A stretch of DNA of 64,000 bases from Pseudomicrostroma phylloplanum (taxonomy: Eukaryota; Basidiomycota; Exobasidiomycetes; Microstromatales). Location of the stretch: positions 372,001 through 436,000 of the forward strand of contig BCHS01000009.1 of assembly GCA_039545275.1 (NCBI GenBank). The letters run 5' to 3'. Within the stretch, counting starts at the first letter, position 1. Each line of letters begins with the position of its first letter. Below are positions 19,512 through 31,400 of the stretch, one piece after another. The notes under the pieces are model-generated. The model did not search any database and was not told where the DNA came from. It worked only from the letters and a program-made list of their open reading frames with translations. The position numbers and the translations under genes are program-made.

Positions 19512-21694
19512 ATGACTCCCGCTTCGCTCACACTGAGAGCCATGCTCGTGGCGAGCCTCATCCTGATAAGCGCTGTCACCCTTGCCATTGCCGCCCAGGA
19601 CCCTTCGGTCCACCACGCTTCATCAGCAGCACTCGATGAATGGACCGAAATCGGACCGGCACAGGACAGCGATATCCTCAATTTCTTGATCTACCTCAAG
19701 AGCGGCGATGAGGACGGTTTAGATAGCAAGATGGATGAGATTGTGAAGAGCAACGGGCAACTCAAGTGGCTCACGTTTGACGAGCTCAAAGCCTACGTCC
19801 AGCCGAAATCTGAAGTCAAAACTTTGATCAAGGAGACCCTCAAAAGGGGAGGGGCCAAGAAATACTCCTTTGGTGGGCTGGGCAATACAGTTGCCGTGCA
19901 GGTATGTACGCCTCTGTAGTCAAAGTCAATGCGAAGACGAAGAGCTTGCCGCTGACAGCAACTCCGGCTCATCACCAGGCAAGGGTCGATGGAGCATCGA
20001 AGATGTTGAACACAACTTTCCGGCTCTTCACCAAGAAGGGTCAGGACAAGCCTCTCGTCCGAGCCTACAACTATACCATCCCGCCAGCTCTGCTGCCACA
20101 CATCATTGGTCTCACCCCTCTGCTCAACTTTCAAGAGAAGCCCAAGAGGTCTGGCGAGTCTCTTGCTGCTCGCGGTCATCCAGCTCTACCAATGGAGGAT
20201 GCTGACGATACTTGGACCAGTACTCGAGACCTCATGTACGCGAGGTCGTCAGGGCTGCTGCCAAGGGCTGATGCGGCACCTAGCAATCAATCTACACCCC
20301 GACTGTGTCATCATGCAGCCACTCCAGCCTGTCTCCGTCAATTGTACGGCGTCGATGACTTTCAAGGCAAGCCTGACGATCCTTCTATTGCTCTGGTGCT
20401 GTTCGGCCCGGAAGGTAAGCACGACGAATAGATGTCAGCCTGAACTGCACATTTGTTGATATCGACCTCTCCCTCGCTACTCACAGGCACCAACCAGAAG
20501 GATGTAGACTTGTTCATGAACAAATATCGACCAGGTGTGCCCTACGATCTGAAGCTCGCCTTTGGCGAAGGCCTCGAAAATTCACCTCCGGCAGAAGGCG
20601 AATTCGCAGAGCTCACTCTCGACATTCAGACTGCGGCTGGGATCGCTTCCCCAATCCCGCTCAGAGGCTACGTTCTTCCTGCGAGCGACAATACCGACAT
20701 TGCTTTCACCTCCTTCTTCGACTACTTTATCAACTTGCCCGACTCTGACCGACCGGGAGTAGCCAGCTACTCTTTCGGTACCGAGGAGTCGACCGAGGCG
20801 ACGTCGTCCCTGCGCATTGGCTGTCAGTCGGCCAAGCATTTAACAGCGCTGGGCACTACGATCTTTGTTGCCTCGGGAGACTGGGGCGTCTTCGGCTCGG
20901 TCAAGGGAGGAAGTCCGGGCGTAAGCTGTCCACCTTTCCTACCCACCTGGCCTTCAGGATGTCAGTACGTCGTCTCGGTAGGTGCTACGGCAGGTCTGCA
21001 AGCCGAGACGGCCGTGAACGAGAAGCAGCACGACTTCTGGGGTGGGGGAGGTTTCTCCAACGTGTTCCCCACGCCAGACTATCAGAAGGAGGCGGTAGAG
21101 TCCTACATTGAGAGTCTGGAAGGAGCAGAGGACGGCAACTACAATGCGACCGGAAGGGCCTATCCCGACATCTCCGCCATCGGCTACATGGTCCCCACCA
21201 TCCACGCTGGGCGACTGGGAGCACAGCTGGGCACTTCGGCCTCCTCACCCTCGGCAGCAGCCATCTTCGCCCTGCTCAACTCGGCGCGTAAAGCCGCAGG
21301 ACTAGGCTTGATAGGCTGGGCGAATCCGACGCTGTACAAGCACCCTGAGCTGTTTGTGGACGTCACAAAAGGCAAGGCGGGGGGCTGTACAGATGAAGAG
21401 GGGACGGAGCATTCCCTGCCCACTAGGCCTGGGTGGGACGCTGCTACTGGCTGGGGCTCGCTGCGATTCGATAAACGTGAGTGGGGTGATGGGGAGGTGC
21501 GCTGCGATCTGTAGCTGACTGACCTGTGCGTATCTATTGCTGGCTCAATCACAGTAAGGACGGCATTTGGGGTAGAGGCTGAGACTACAGACGAGGCTGA
21601 CACCACAGAGCAGAAGTCCACGGAGCAAGCATCGACCCAAGATGACTCTGCAGAGCAGACTGCCCAGAGTACGACCGAGACCTCCTCGCGCTGA
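19512..21694 (+). CDS. Secreted sedolisin-family serine protease (tripeptidyl-peptidase type, S53)
   Basis: Acid serine-carboxyl peptidase made as a proenzyme. Four exons: 19512..19901, 19979..20414, 20487..21476, 21555..21694 (introns of 77, 72 and 78 bp); 651 residues. Signal peptide: hydrophobic run from the second Met (MLVASLILISAVTLAIAA); an ATG at 19542 is an alternative start. The pro-domain is recognisable as LTFDELKAYVQPKSEV and KMLNTTFRLF. The mature enzyme begins after LRQLYGV. Catalytic Glu about 317 and Asp about 321 (AELTLD), oxyanion-region WGGGGFSNVFP, and Ser about 526 in GTSASSPSAAA. The calcium site region reads FVDVTKGKAGGC, and GWDAATGWGSLRFDKL ends the domain. The last exon adds a Thr/Glu/Gln-rich tail of about 45 residues, unlike a compact TPP1 end; it might be a wall-associated or flexible tail. 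Confidence 0.92.
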
Positions 21695-22000
21695 GCCTTG
21701 CCGACTTTCCAACTGCGATGCACACCAGTCATACCAGTGGCTTCTGACTTGCTCTTCTGTACATATTCCGTTGCCTCTCCTTGCCCTGATGATGGAGGTG
21801 TGACTTCCTGGCATACCAGGAAGATTCCTCCCGGTCTACGTCCCAATCCCTTCGGAATATAATGCGAAGCTCAACTTATCTGGACTTGCCCCGTCTTTGC
21901 TCTGTCCGTACATGCCTCGTCGCACCTGGGCCTTCGACAACAGTGATCTGCCCTCCCATCTTGAGGGGCTAGACATTGCATATCATGCGAGATACTAGAT

Positions 22001-22043
22001 TGCCTCGCCTCGCCTCGCCCCGCCTCGTCTCGCTCCGCTTCGC
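22001..22043. repeat. CCTCG-type short tandem repeat
   Basis: Imperfect run of the pentamer cctcg (cctcgcctcgcctcgccccg and variants) in the intergenic region. Confidence 0.8.
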
Positions 22044-22161
22044 ATGGTCCCGCATCTTCACTGCACTCCTCATTCCAATCCTGAATCGCAATGTCCATAC
22101 GGACCGACAGATAGTGTGAAGACTCTCGTCCAGCCGGTCCTTGCTGTCCATTGCTTGCCTA

Positions 22162-22210
22162 GCCACGCCATGCCACGCCATGCCATGCGATGCGACGCTG
22201 TGCTGTGCTG
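22162..22210. repeat. GCCA(C/T) short tandem repeat
   Basis: Imperfect repeats of gccacgccat / gccatgcgat passing into gctgtgctgt. Confidence 0.75.
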
Positions 22211-22444
22211 TACCTCTCATCTTCCCTCTGCACGTCTGCACGTCTGCTGCAAGGTCCGTCGGGAGGCAGGAAGTGCTTCACGGTATAGGCGGGGGNATGG
22301 GAACGTAGCAAGGACTCCAGACTGCATCAGACAGAAGAACTTCACGTCTCGCAGAGCAAGACCAGGTCAGGTCAGGCCAGACCTTCTCACTAGCAAGCCC
22401 CGTGTGAGCGGCGTCGGGAAAGGGGGGGCTGGATGGCGAAAGCT

Positions 22445-22461
22445 GTATGTATGTATGTATG
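22445..22461. repeat. TATG tetranucleotide repeat
   Basis: About four tandem copies of tatg. Confidence 0.8.
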
Positions 22462-22547
22462 GAAGCATGCCAAAGGAGATTGGGTTGCCACTCCGCTCTC
22501 CGCTCTGCTCACCTTCGACTAGACTCCCAGCTCCGCCCCCCCCTCGT

Positions 22548-22564
22548 ACACACACACACACACA
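22548..22564. repeat. AC dinucleotide repeat
   Basis: Eight AC units. A related CACACG patch lies at 23261..23277. Confidence 0.8.
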
Positions 22565-23305
22565 GAGCTTCGCGGCGACTCATCTCAGGTACCAAATGTC
22601 GGGGTACGCCACTCATTTACTGGTTGCTTGCTACGTCTGCCGAACACTGACCGAGGCTCCCCTTTGATCAGACTTGCTCCCACTTTACTCGACTCTACTC
22701 CACTCCGAAGGTCGTACGCGACACACGTCGGGGTAAATCCAGGCCCATGTATGCGTTATGCAGAGTGTGGAGAGAGAGGAGAATAATCTGCCCCTGCCCT
22801 ACTGCTCTGACGCCTGACGCCTGTCGCATGTCAATTTGGCGTGCGTGCGTGGAGCCACCAGTGATTTCTCGGTCAGTCCGAGGCGCAGGCGCGTGCCTGC
22901 GTGCCTCGGCAGAGAGGAGTGTTCCTGCCAAGCAAGGCCTTCCTTCGCCCGCCTCGCCGAGGGAGAACGCAAGGGTGGGTATGGACTATGGCAAGCGAAG
23001 GGGTGAACGCCTCGCCTTGCCTCACCTCCGTGCTTGTGAACCTTGGCGACTCCTTACCTTGCCTTGTCCAGTCCTGTCCTGTCCAATCTTCCTACCCAAG
23101 CCTCGCCACGACCGCTCCGCCTGTGAAGGCTGCGAGCCTGCACTGGGCACGCCGTCTCTTTCTTCCTCGGCAGTCGCGGGAAGGCCGTGTTGCCAATGTG
23201 TACCACATGCGCTTCCGTTCCCTGTTTGGCTTCCGCTTCGGACTCTGGACGGGGTAAGCTACACACACGCACACACGCCTTGCAGATGGTTCGTCCGCCC
23301 CCTCT

Positions 23306-23334
23306 GTCAGTCAGTCAGTCAGTCTGTCTGTCTG
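23306..23334. repeat. GTCA/GTCT tetranucleotide repeat
   Basis: Four gtca units followed by three gtct units. Confidence 0.8.
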
Positions 23335-24526
23335 GCGCGTACGGTCTTTGCTCCTTCGTCTGACCGGCCACCCGAGTGGCCAGAACTCTATCTGTCCTTC
23401 CGTCCTTGTCAGTCTAGTCGGAGAAAAGAAGTGGCATGGGAGTGGGGGCAAATTGAGGCAGTCGGGAATGACTGGCATCGCAATCTTCAGTACGAGTGAG
23501 GGAGTCTCTTTGCACAGCCCTCATGGGCAGGCAAGCTCTTTGAGCTTCACTTGCACAGGAGCTACACAAGTAAAGGCGACGACGGAATAGACGGTGGAAT
23601 GGAAAGTGGGCGCGGTGGGAAAGGGGGGCGGCTATTTCGGACTGGGACGCATCGGATCTGCGTGCTGTGTGCTGCGAGCTTCTATGCGGTGGTAGGCTTT
23701 CGAACAAAGCAGGTTGTGAAGATCGAAGCGCTGAACGGTGTCTTTCGGGCCATTTGTTGCAGTCAATCAGTCGAATGGTCACACTGGGCTGTGCGAATCT
23801 GGATGGAACCGAAGGAGCTTGGACCCTCGCAAGCAGGTCGTGCAGGATCGAGGCCTCGCTTGTGGGTTTTCATCACATCTGGTATTCGTGTGGTGGTGAG
23901 CCTGGGCGGGCAGGCAGACGGACTAGACGGAGAAGGGCGTCATCGTCGACCTGTCCTTGCTTCGGAGGAATTGCCGCGCCGGGCCAAGCGGGGAGTAGAC
24001 TAGGGCCAGGCGAGACGCGGCAGGCAAGGCGAGGCGGTGCGAGGGAGATGCGAGCCAAGCCAAAAGCCATGTGTTGGTCTCGCGCACGCGGGCAACCCAC
24101 CACACACGCAGGCACACAGCCAGAGGGGAACAGCCAGGCAGGCAGCCATACCCAAACCTCCAAGCACACTCAATCAATACCAGCCTCCGTACACTGCTCA
24201 CTCGCAACCTCCAACACTACCACTTCCAGACCCACGAATCACAGTCTCTACATTGTCGCCTCAGACCCAGATTAGACACACACGCACACTTTTCCCTTGA
24301 TCTCACATCCGCATTCCCTCACTTGCATTCTCACTTTCTGAGTCTCGTCATCATCGCCTCCATACCCGACCAAAAGAGACAAACAGCATATAGCCCTGTC
24401 TACACACACTCGAAGCACTTTGACGCAGCCTGATACGGCTTGCTCCCTCTTCTACGATCCATTTGCGATCAACTCGCCAGTCAGTCGAACGTCGTCGTCC
24501 CTGATTCCAATCTCGGAGTCTCATAC

Positions 24527-27500
24527 ATGATGGCGCTACTCTCGTCACCAATGGGCCCGGCCATGCGCTTCGATATCTTCGACCAACCCAGCTCTCCTAC
24601 TCGCAGACATGAAGAGCTACCAGCAGACTTCGACCGCTCCTTTGGATCTAGCATGTCTTTGGGGTCTTCCTTTGACCAATTGCCCAGGGCGTCCTCACAA
24701 CAAGGCGACAGCCGGACAAACAACAGTCAGGTGTTTGCCGATCTCCCTGTATCGTCTTCGTCAAGCTCTCAGAGCATTCGTGCTTCCTCGACACGCCTCG
24801 AAGCACTCCAAACAGCGAACCCTTTTGCATTGTCCGCTCCAAGCTCTCCCACTTCTTCACCATCATCCTCATCTCCATCGATGGCTACCAGGAGTAAAGC
24901 TCGTACCCGCGCTCCTTTGCCTTCTTTCACTTCATCGCCCTCTTCTTCTCGACTAGCGCCCCCACTCTCCGAGTCGCCCACTATGGTTCGTACACTCGGA
25001 GCATCGATGGGCACAGAGCTTAGTAGCAAATCGCCCGGTCTGGCCGCCAAGATGAGCTCGCCTCACTACATGGACTTTTCGCCAATCGCGTCCTCGTCGA
25101 AGCCTTCCGGCAGCTCAAACACGCCATCCTCGACAGCCGCTCGGCAGACGATGCTACCACCTGGCAGTGCCATGAAGGAGGACACTCCCCCAATGTCTGC
25201 TCGCAGAAGGGTCTCCAGTCGTCCCTCCAGTCGCAATGGTAGTACAAGTCGAGGCAGTGGTCATCGAGCAAGTCCGGACTTGGCCAATTGCGCCGGTAGC
25301 AAGCTTGGCAGACTGTTCGGCACCAACATGTCCCTCAATACTATGAACACGACAGGATCACCAAGCGGTGCAGACAACAGTTTCGAGACCAGCCAGGATG
25401 GTGACGCTAGCTATGAGAAGGAGCAGCCTCCGGCCAAGAGAAGACCCTCATCGTTGCCCCTAGGCGAAGGCCGGCCTTTCGTTCGACCAGGGCTCCGAAC
25501 TGCCACGATCAATGGCGTTTTTGCGAAGTGAGTACATCGACCTTCTCTCTACAGGAGACTTGGCGAGGGAGCGTCGCTGACAGACATGTGACCTTGTGCT
25601 CATCCACCAGCCGAAGAGTGCCCAGTCTGCTGAACACCTTCCATGACGAGCCTACGCGCAGATCTAGTACTGATGTACTGGGTCGATCGCAATCTCCAGG
25701 CGAGCTGCCTCAGGATCGAAGAAGGCCACGTTCTCGCGTCAGTAGCAACGATGGCGCTGAGAAGGAACCAACTGTCTCCTTCGCCCAGAGCATCCGAGAG
25801 AGGCAAGAAGCAATGGGTTTGACCAGTGCAGCTTTTGCCACTCATGCCACCATCATCGAGTCCCCCTCTCCTGGCTCTCTCGAACGCCAGGATCTGGGCT
25901 CTTACTTCTTCGACCCACAGTCACCAGAGGCTCGACAGATGGCCAATGCTAGTCAAGACTTTGCTTCGTTCAGCGATGCGGCTTCTCCCTCGTCCAGCTT
26001 TGGCATCCCCCGTACCACGAGTGGCAATCAGGTCACATCTATTCAGGCAAAGAGGCCATCCTTGGGCGGACCAGTCGGGGGTAGTCCTGCTCGTCCGTTC
26101 ATCAAAGCTCACTCGACTGCAATCGTACCCACTCGGCAGAGCTTCAGCCAGGAGCAGCCTCAGTCTCGCTCGCTGTTGGGCAAGCGTCTGAACCCGCATC
26201 ACGCAAATCGACGCCCGAGCACCCTCATCCAAGAGCAGAGGCGGTGTCATAAGAGTGCCCAGGCAGTCTTGGGTGTAGCCGATGCGGCCGCAACTCCCCG
26301 CGACGTCGCCTTCCCTCGCTTAACGGCACCCGCTCCTAGGCGGTGTCACTCGTCCTTTGAGCCGTTTGCTGCAAGTGGAGGCTTGCTGGAGCCTATGCTC
26401 CTAGGAGGAGAGACTGGTGCCATCGGCGGTCCTTGTGCCATGCTTGATTCCTCCTCTGCCGAGAGCATCGACATGATGGCTAGCAGTGACTCGACAGGCG
26501 ACACACGCTTTCCCGACGGCTTTGATGCCAACGGATCTCCCATGGCACCCTCGCTCAAGTCTCGCGCTCCTCGTCGACCTACCTTTGCTCGGCAGTCAAG
26601 CAAAGATGACGTCTCGCCTTTGGGGTACGGTTCTCGCCGACAGAGGGAACGTCCGGGCCTCAATGGTCTCCAGGAAGACGTCGCCTCTCCGAACAGTGGT
26701 GAAGGCAAAATGAGCTCACCATTTAGCGGTTCCGAAGGCATGCCAGGATTTGGCGCTTCGGAACGAAGTGGAAAGGTACTTCCATGCTTCAACGTCAAGG
26801 AGGACGGACTGATGCGCATTACACCTCAGACTCTCGTATCTCTGATGCAAGGCCAATTCAATGACCAGATCGAGAGCTACCAGGTCGTCGATTGCCGCTT
26901 CGGCTACGAGCACCAGGGTGGTCATATCCCGGGAGCTATCAATCTCTCAACTGTAGACCGGGTGAAAAACTACTTCCTTACCAAGAATTGCAACACCAGT
27001 CCTCGCGGCAGGGAGCTTCCGCCTCGGTCGCAGAGTGGCAGGGCAGACTGCTTTGGCAACACGCGCAAGCCCATCTTGGTCTTCCATTGCGAGTTCAGCG
27101 CCAAGAGGGCTCCCTCAATGGCCCTTGCCCTCCGCCAGGCCGACCGTTCGCTCGCTTCGGACTACCCGAACTGTCACTACCCAGAGCTCTACATTCTCGA
27201 GGGTGGCTACTGTGGCTTCTTCAAGACTTACGAGGAGATCTGCGAGCCTCAGGCCTATGTCCGTATGGACGACCCTGCTCATGTGCAGATGAGGTCTACG
27301 GAGCTGAATGGCTTCCGCAAGCAATTCTCAAGACATCGCAGCTTCACCTATGGCGATGCTCAGGCCGCGGCCAAGCAGGTCAGTGGCAGTGGCAGCGGGA
27401 GCGGGAGCGGAAAAGAAGGCAATGGCAGGCCCACTTCCTTCTTCGCATTGGCCATGGCCGGCCAGGGTGGCAATCACACTCTACGCGAGCCCACACTGGG

Positions 27501-27990
27501 ACTCCCACAGCACAACCTACATAACCCTAAGCGACGCTCCGCCCTGGGTCAAATCGTCGACGGGCCCAACCAGTCGATGTGCAGCGAAGAGGAGAGCTCA
27601 TTCGAGACCGACTCGCCCTCGAATCTCGCCGCGGTCAAGAAGCAGAGCACAGCCACTGCGTCTGCAGGCGGGTTCCTCCTCCCCGAATCGGGAAGTACGG
27701 GCGATACGAGCTTTGATTCAAATGAGTCATTCGAGCTGGGAAAACCACCCGTACTGCTGCTCCGTGGGAACAACGCAGGCGGAGCAGCTCCGTCTGGTGG
27801 AGCTGCTAGTGGGAGCAAGGAGAGGGGTCCAGGCGATTCTCCCTGTGCGGCAGCGGGGAACAGGAGGAGCGGAGCGGGATCCATGCTCCTTGGCGTGCCG
27901 GGGAACGGGGCTGGGGGAGCAGCAGGGACTATCCCTCCTAGGCGACCCTTTGTCAGGGCCGGCACCACGGGCGGACTCTTTGGCAGGTAG
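24527..27990 (+). CDS. CDC25: Cdc25-type M-phase inducer dual-specificity phosphatase
   Basis: Removes inhibitory phosphates from Cdk1 to trigger mitosis. Exons 24527..25527 and 25611..27990 (83-bp intron, phase 2) give 1126 residues, larger than most Cdc25 proteins because of long Ser-rich arms. The start is the first ATG in the frame (MMALLSSPMGPAMRFDIF). The N-terminal ~700 residues are disordered and rich in SP/TP sites, as expected for a CDK- and checkpoint-regulated region. The rhodanese-like catalytic domain follows: LMRITPQTLVSLMQGQF, VVDCRFGYEHQGGHIPGAIN, and the active-site loop HCEFSAKRAP (HCx5R) with Cys at about 827, then LEGGYCGFF. After the domain comes another ~220-residue Gly/Ser-rich tail with short SGSGSG runs. 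The ORF upstream of 24527 in this frame lacks ATG. Confidence 0.95.
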
Positions 27991-28468
27991 GAAGTGAAGT
28001 TGGGCCTTGCCAATGTAGTGATGCGTATTCACAGGGGTCACACTTGAAGGGCGCGAGAAGCGGGTGAACCAAAGACGGGGCGGGTTGGGGCGGTATATCC
28101 CATGATGACGCTGGATCTTACATACACGGATACCTATACAACAACGAGCATCTCCACGCATCGATTCCTCTTTTCCTTCGCTCTTTTCTCCTCTTCTCCC
28201 CAGCACCTAGTCCTCTCCGCTTCCCGCATATGCTTCTTCTCTCTATCAAGTCTCGAATGCTCCTGTCTTGCTTACTTCTCCACCATCCCTCCGTTGCTCC
28301 TTTCACAGCATGCTCCATCTATCTTTCTCGGTCTTTACATACCCAGCCCAATTCATGCAAGAAGCGTCGATTACAATGCAATGCGTTTTCAACTCTCTCA
28401 GCTCTAGGCTCCGCGCGTGGCGTGTGTCCCCTCATCATTCAGGTGTGATGCTAGTCTAGCTGCGGCCC
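27991..28468. other. Convergent intergenic, CDC25 / coiled-coil gene
   Basis: 478 bp, presumably the two 3' untranslated regions. It is pyrimidine-rich on the plus strand from 28160 to 28340. No gene seen. Confidence 0.4.
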
Positions 28469-31400
28469 TTAGCTCTGCCCATGAGCAGGCCCAGTCAGTG
28501 AAGCGGGCCCAGACCCTCTCGCGGCAGTGCCAGCAGCCGAGACACTCCGGCCGGTGCCGGTAGCGCTAGTGCGGCTGCTATTGGCTCGTCTCAGAAAGGG
28601 TCGGGTAGTAGAGGAGGAGGAGGGAGCATCGGGATTCGACCCAAGCTGGAGTCCTAGTCCGCCAGAGGGGGACTGGGAGGGCGAGGCAGATGGGAAGACG
28701 TGCTGCTGCTGCTGCTGCTGATGGACGCTACTAGCACTGCCACTAGTGGTGGGGGCGTTGGAGAGGAGGAGCGAGTTCCGGTAGGCATTCAGGCCCGACT
28801 GACCAAGTGGGCCCGGCGTCACTACTGCCGTTGCTCCTCCCCCTCCTGCCCCTGCTGCTGCCGACTCGCCTGCACTTCCATCATGCGCTGGCACTGAAAG
28901 TAGGGATGCTTGAGGCGAAGAGGCCGTGCCTAGTCCCTTGGCCATCAGGGGTAGACTGAACCGTTTCAGTCCACGACTGCTGATGCCCAATAGGGGACTG
29001 GTAGCCCCGCTTGAGTTGGACGGAGCAGAAGTGGGCACGCGAGCGCCTCCGCCGGCGATGCCGATGCCAGAGGTGCTAGTGAATGGGTCTGAAGCGGCTG
29101 AAGGTCGACCTGAGCCTGATGTAGAAATTAGAGGACCACTGCTGTGCCGCGATGGACTTGCGCGCTCGGAAGCGACGCCGATGCCCACGCCTACACCTCG
29201 GAACCCGTACGTGCCCAGAGGCGAGGTCGTACTGCCTCTCCTCTCCTTGTGCGACGTCTGCAGGAGGCGCCGATGCTCGTCTCGCAGCTGCTTGTACGCG
29301 CCTCGGATCGCTTCTTCCCTCGAGCGCTGTTCGCTCAGCTGCGCGGTCAGCTGGCGAATCTGCTCCGTGGGTGAGCCTGGGATGACGCTTGCGATGCCGG
29401 CGGGGACATTGACGGGGTCTTCGTCCTCGATGATGGAGCCCTCGGTGAAGCTAGTGTTGGAACGAGACCTCTGCCTCTCGCGAATCGACTCGTTCGAGTC
29501 GTGCGAATGGTCTACAGCAGCTGCTTCAGATTGCCGTTGGAGTTGGGCACTGAGCTGCTCCACCTGGGCAGTGAGAAGGACGATCTGCTCGTCTTTCGAG
29601 TCGACCGTGTCCAGCAGCTCACGCTTGGCTGCCACGCTAGCCTCCTGACTAGCCTCCATAGCAGCAAGCCTTGCCTGAAGCTCCTCGATGGTCTGCTCAT
29701 GCTCTCCCCTCAGCATATGAAGCGCTTCGGAGTGGTGAGCCATCAATTGCTCTGCCATGCGTTCGACTTCCTCGTTCTGTGCAGTGACGTCTGCCTCGTG
29801 CGTGTCCTTGAGATTCCAGATCTCACGCTCGTGGTCCGCCCCCATCTTCGACGTCTCCTCCTCGTGCTTGTGGCGGAGCTCTTCCAGAAGAGCTTCGGAG
29901 CTCTTGGCCCTGGACTCGTGCTCCTTCGCTTTTCGACGCAGGGAATCAGCTTCGGCCCTCAGAGTCTCGTGTGCAGTCAAGAGGGTGACATGCTCTGCCT
30001 CGGCCTTGATGCGACTCTCGTGGGAAGCCTGGGCTTGCTTGAAGCTCTCCTCCATGTTGCTTTGGTACGTCTCCATGGCCCTCACCACCTGCTCCCTCCG
30101 CTTCGTCTCTTCCGCTAGAGCAATCTTGGCCTTGTTCGCCTCTTGCCTGAGAGCGAATGCCTCTTCTTGCGTCTGATCCAGCTGTCGTCGAAGCTGGGTA
30201 CTCTCCACCCGATGTCTCTCGACGGTCTGTACAGCATCTTCCAGCTCGTAGCGGACATCATCGATCTCATCTAGGTGGGAGTCGATCTCTGCCTCGTGAG
30301 TCTCGAGCATATAGTCCATGACAGACCTCTGCCTGTCGAGCAGGTCCAGTAGCTTCTGAATCTCAGTCGATGAGACCTCGAGCTTGGCATTCATCGATGT
30401 CAGATAGCGGATCAGGTCTTCACTGTCGTCTCCAATGCCACTGAGGGGTGTGGTTGCACGGATGACCTTCTCAAGCGTCCGCTTCTCAGCTTGAAGCTGC
30501 TTGAATGCGGTGGCTATTTCACCAAAGCTGCCCGAGAACTTGCCCAGCTGAGATACCGTGGAGTGCGCATTAGACGACGGAGCAGTACCAGTGTCGAAAG
30601 TTGTCGCAATAGTGGGGTACGAAACGCCAGATGGTGAGCTGCGTTGTCGGCCGTCGTTAGCGCGCGGGAGAGCCGTAGTGGCCGCAACCGGCGATGACTC
30701 TTGGCTGGGTGTCGAGGCTGAGAGGCTTCGCAGCACGTCGTGCGAGGCGATCTGCTCATGATTGAGGCTGCCAGAGGGTAACGTCGTATCTCTGCGCTCC
30801 GCCTCGGGCTTCGGCGAAGCTTCTTGGACTACGACGTGTGGCGGACTAGATGTACGTAGATGGGTTGCAGACTCCCTTCGCAATCCATTGGCAGGTGCAA
30901 GTGTTGCGCGTTGACCTACGAAGACCTGAGCGCTCTCGACCGCATCACTTTCCTCGTCGTCGCTGTAATCGCTCTGACGCGTCTCGTTGTAGCTCGCAGT
31001 CGGTTGCAATGTTTTGAGCAGGGCTTCCGCATTCTTGGCCGCCGCTAGAGTCTGGAGGTGATTGTCAGCAACAGCAGTGGCTGCTTGAGAAGGAAGATGA
31101 CCGTCCGCATCTGTACTTCGCTGTCCTGATCGTGCCGTTGATAAGGAGTCGCGCATGGCCATGTCATCTTGTGCACTCAAGGACCTGGGCTCCAGGATGA
31201 GGTCAGGGCGGCTGAAGGTTGTGATGTATGCGCTCGCAGTCGCTGGTAGTGGAGGAAGTGGTTCGGCTGGCGGGTTGGTAGGGGGCGGCGTTCTCCCCCT
31301 AGGCGTACTCGGGGCCAAAGGGCTCTGACCACTTGCAGGCAATCGAGGCGATGCTGCTGGAGAGGTCAGAACGAGGTCGTTGGGCTTCGACTTGCGCTTG

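Larger units (their letters stand above)
21695..24526. other. Long intergenic region upstream of CDC25
   Basis: 2.8 kb without a supported gene. It holds simple repeats (listed separately), one undetermined base (N at 22296) and stretches of near-palindromic Y-rich sequence. Frames up to 250 codons (for example 22747..23499 plus) are Cys/Arg/Pro-rich, cross the repeats and match nothing. The last several hundred bases (24100..24526) are CA/CT-rich and probably CDC25 5' leader. Confidence 0.5.

Noticed and set aside
22747..23499. 250-codon plus-strand open frame in the CDC25 upstream region
   Set aside because: Composition is random-looking (Cys, Arg, Pro and Ser from repeat-derived sequence), it crosses tetranucleotide and CA repeats, and it shows no domain, signal peptide or splice-supported extension.
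24440..24526. Upstream extension of CDC25
   Set aside because: The frame is open but begins at TTG with no ATG. The ATG pair at 24527 is the first usable start.
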